Shown here one piece after another: positions 5,769 through 6,474 of a stretch of DNA of 6,474 nt. Both the position numbers and the translations under genes were made by a program. Source of the DNA: an uncultured Campylobacter sp. (GTDB taxonomy: Bacteria > Campylobacterota > Campylobacteria > Campylobacterales > Campylobacteraceae); contig NZ_CALEDC010000095.1 in NCBI RefSeq assembly GCF_937949835.1, positions 1 to 6,474 of the forward strand, read 5' to 3'. The notes beneath the pieces were generated by a model. That model did no database searches. It was not told the DNA's origin and was given only the letters and a program-made list of their open reading frames with translations. Position 1 is the stretch's first letter. Each line of letters begins with the position of its first letter.

Positions 5769-6474
5769 TTCGGCGCGTATGCGCGGTAAATAGAATTTAC
5801 TGTGCGTCTCGCGGTGAGCGACGCGGCGAAGAAGCGAAAATTTTAGTAGAATAAATTTTCATGCTTTTGAAAAACGCGGCGCAGCCTTAACGCAAATGCA
5901 GCGCTCGTGCGGCTTACGGCACAAAAATATGCGTAACGAGGCGGACGAGCGGCGGCGGCTCGCAGCAGGCCATGACGCGCATACGCGGTAAGCAAACCGC
6001 ACAACCGATACGAAAAAAAGCAACCCCGCTGGGCCGTGACGCGTATGCACGGCAAGCAAATACCGTGTGCAGCTTGCGACGGGCGGCAGAATTTCATCCG
6101 CCGCAGTCTACGGCAAGCGAATAAATTCTGCATTAGAGTAAAACCGAAGCATAGCTTTGTTGAAATTTTAGCGTATTCCAGAAATAGGGCGGTTGAGTGA
6201 CAGTGCAGCGACGGGCGGCATGAAATTTTACTTTACTGCGCGCGATACATACGCAAGGCGCGATCTAAAACTCATTTTCCAATCAAGCGGCTCGCGAACC
6301 CTCGCAAGACATGACTAAAACAGACAGAATTTTAAAATTTAACGCCGTATTCGCACCTCATAGAATTTACAACGCAAATTTAAAAGCAGCGATCTGCTTT
6401 ATAAAATTCCATTTCGAATTTCAGCCCGCGATATGTCCGTCTTGAGGCGAAAAAGACCGCTCAATCGCAAGATC
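5721..6474. other. Right-hand spacer, no convincing gene
   Basis: Minus-strand frames at 5843-6133 are rich in Arg, Cys and Ala, have no ribosome site and resemble no family known to me; they appear to be products of the GC-rich repeats. Besides those repeats, GCGACGGGCGGCA occurs exactly at 6076-6088 and 6208-6220, each followed closely by AATTT, and CGAGC/GCTCG forms a small dyad at 5946-5962. ATTTTAAAAT appears at about 6330. No tRNA or insertion sequence end was seen. The next gene must begin beyond the window or at its extreme right edge. Confidence 0.55.
5774..6060. repeat. Degenerate direct repeats with a CGCGTATGC(G/A)CGG(T/C)AA core
   Basis: Two longer copies at 5968-5996 and 6032-6060 begin GGCC(A/G)TGACGCG and run through CGG(T/C)AAGCAAA. 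They differ at about 5 of 29 positions and are 64 bases apart. A third, shorter copy of the 16-base core is at 5774-5789. The pattern of transitions between copies suggests old, diverging repeats. Function is unknown; there are no identical repeats with unique spacers, so this is not CRISPR. Confidence 0.55.

Noticed and set aside
5774..6060. CRISPR array
   Set aside because: Repeat copies differ from each other, spacing is uneven, there are too few copies and no cas genes are nearby.
5843..6133. Minus-strand 96-residue reading frame
   Set aside because: Its Cys/Arg-rich sequence is generated by the GC-rich repeats on the other strand. It has no ribosome site or recognised family.

Overview
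The window looks like a chromosomal segment of a Campylobacter-type epsilonproteobacterium. This is inferred from GC-rich coding sequence broken by AAATTT/TTTTAAAA-rich spacers, compact clearly spaced Shine-Dalgarno sites, an unusually short TsaC/YrdC-family protein, and a carbon-acid transporter plus kinase pair that would suit a bacterium living on organic acids. No genus or species can be fixed from the sequence alone. All four intact genes lie on the + strand.

Layout: bases 1-413 hold a probable 3' tail of an upstream gene, a strong hairpin (45-71) and the leader of the first gene. Bases 414-1313 encode a ten-helix EamA/DMT-family inner-membrane transporter. It is followed after 13 bases by a short TsaC/YrdC/Sua5-family gene (1327-1749), so these two probably form one transcript. 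Bases 1750-2847 are a 1.1 kb stretch with no intact gene. It carries scattered copies of a GATTAAAATTT-like word, two notable hairpins, a 13-bp tandem repeat and, on the minus strand at 2443-2541, a decayed fragment clearly related to the middle of the EamA gene.

Bases 2848-4224 encode a GntP-family carboxylate/H+ symporter and 4584-5720 a type-2 glycerate kinase (GarK/GlxK family). Together they suggest import of glycerate and its phosphorylation to 2-phosphoglycerate, feeding lower glycolysis or gluconeogenesis. The 359-bp gap between them contains a perfect 11-bp inverted repeat and five copies of the 10-bp palindrome ATTTTAAAAT, the last abutting the glycerate kinase ribosome binding site.

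Bases 5721-6474 hold no convincing gene. They contain possible terminator structures just after the kinase and several short degenerate direct repeats, which look like decayed sequence. No mobile element, CRISPR array, tRNA or rRNA was recognised. The most unusual observations are the antisense EamA remnant and the palindrome cluster ahead of the kinase; nothing here clearly amounts to a new multi-gene system.
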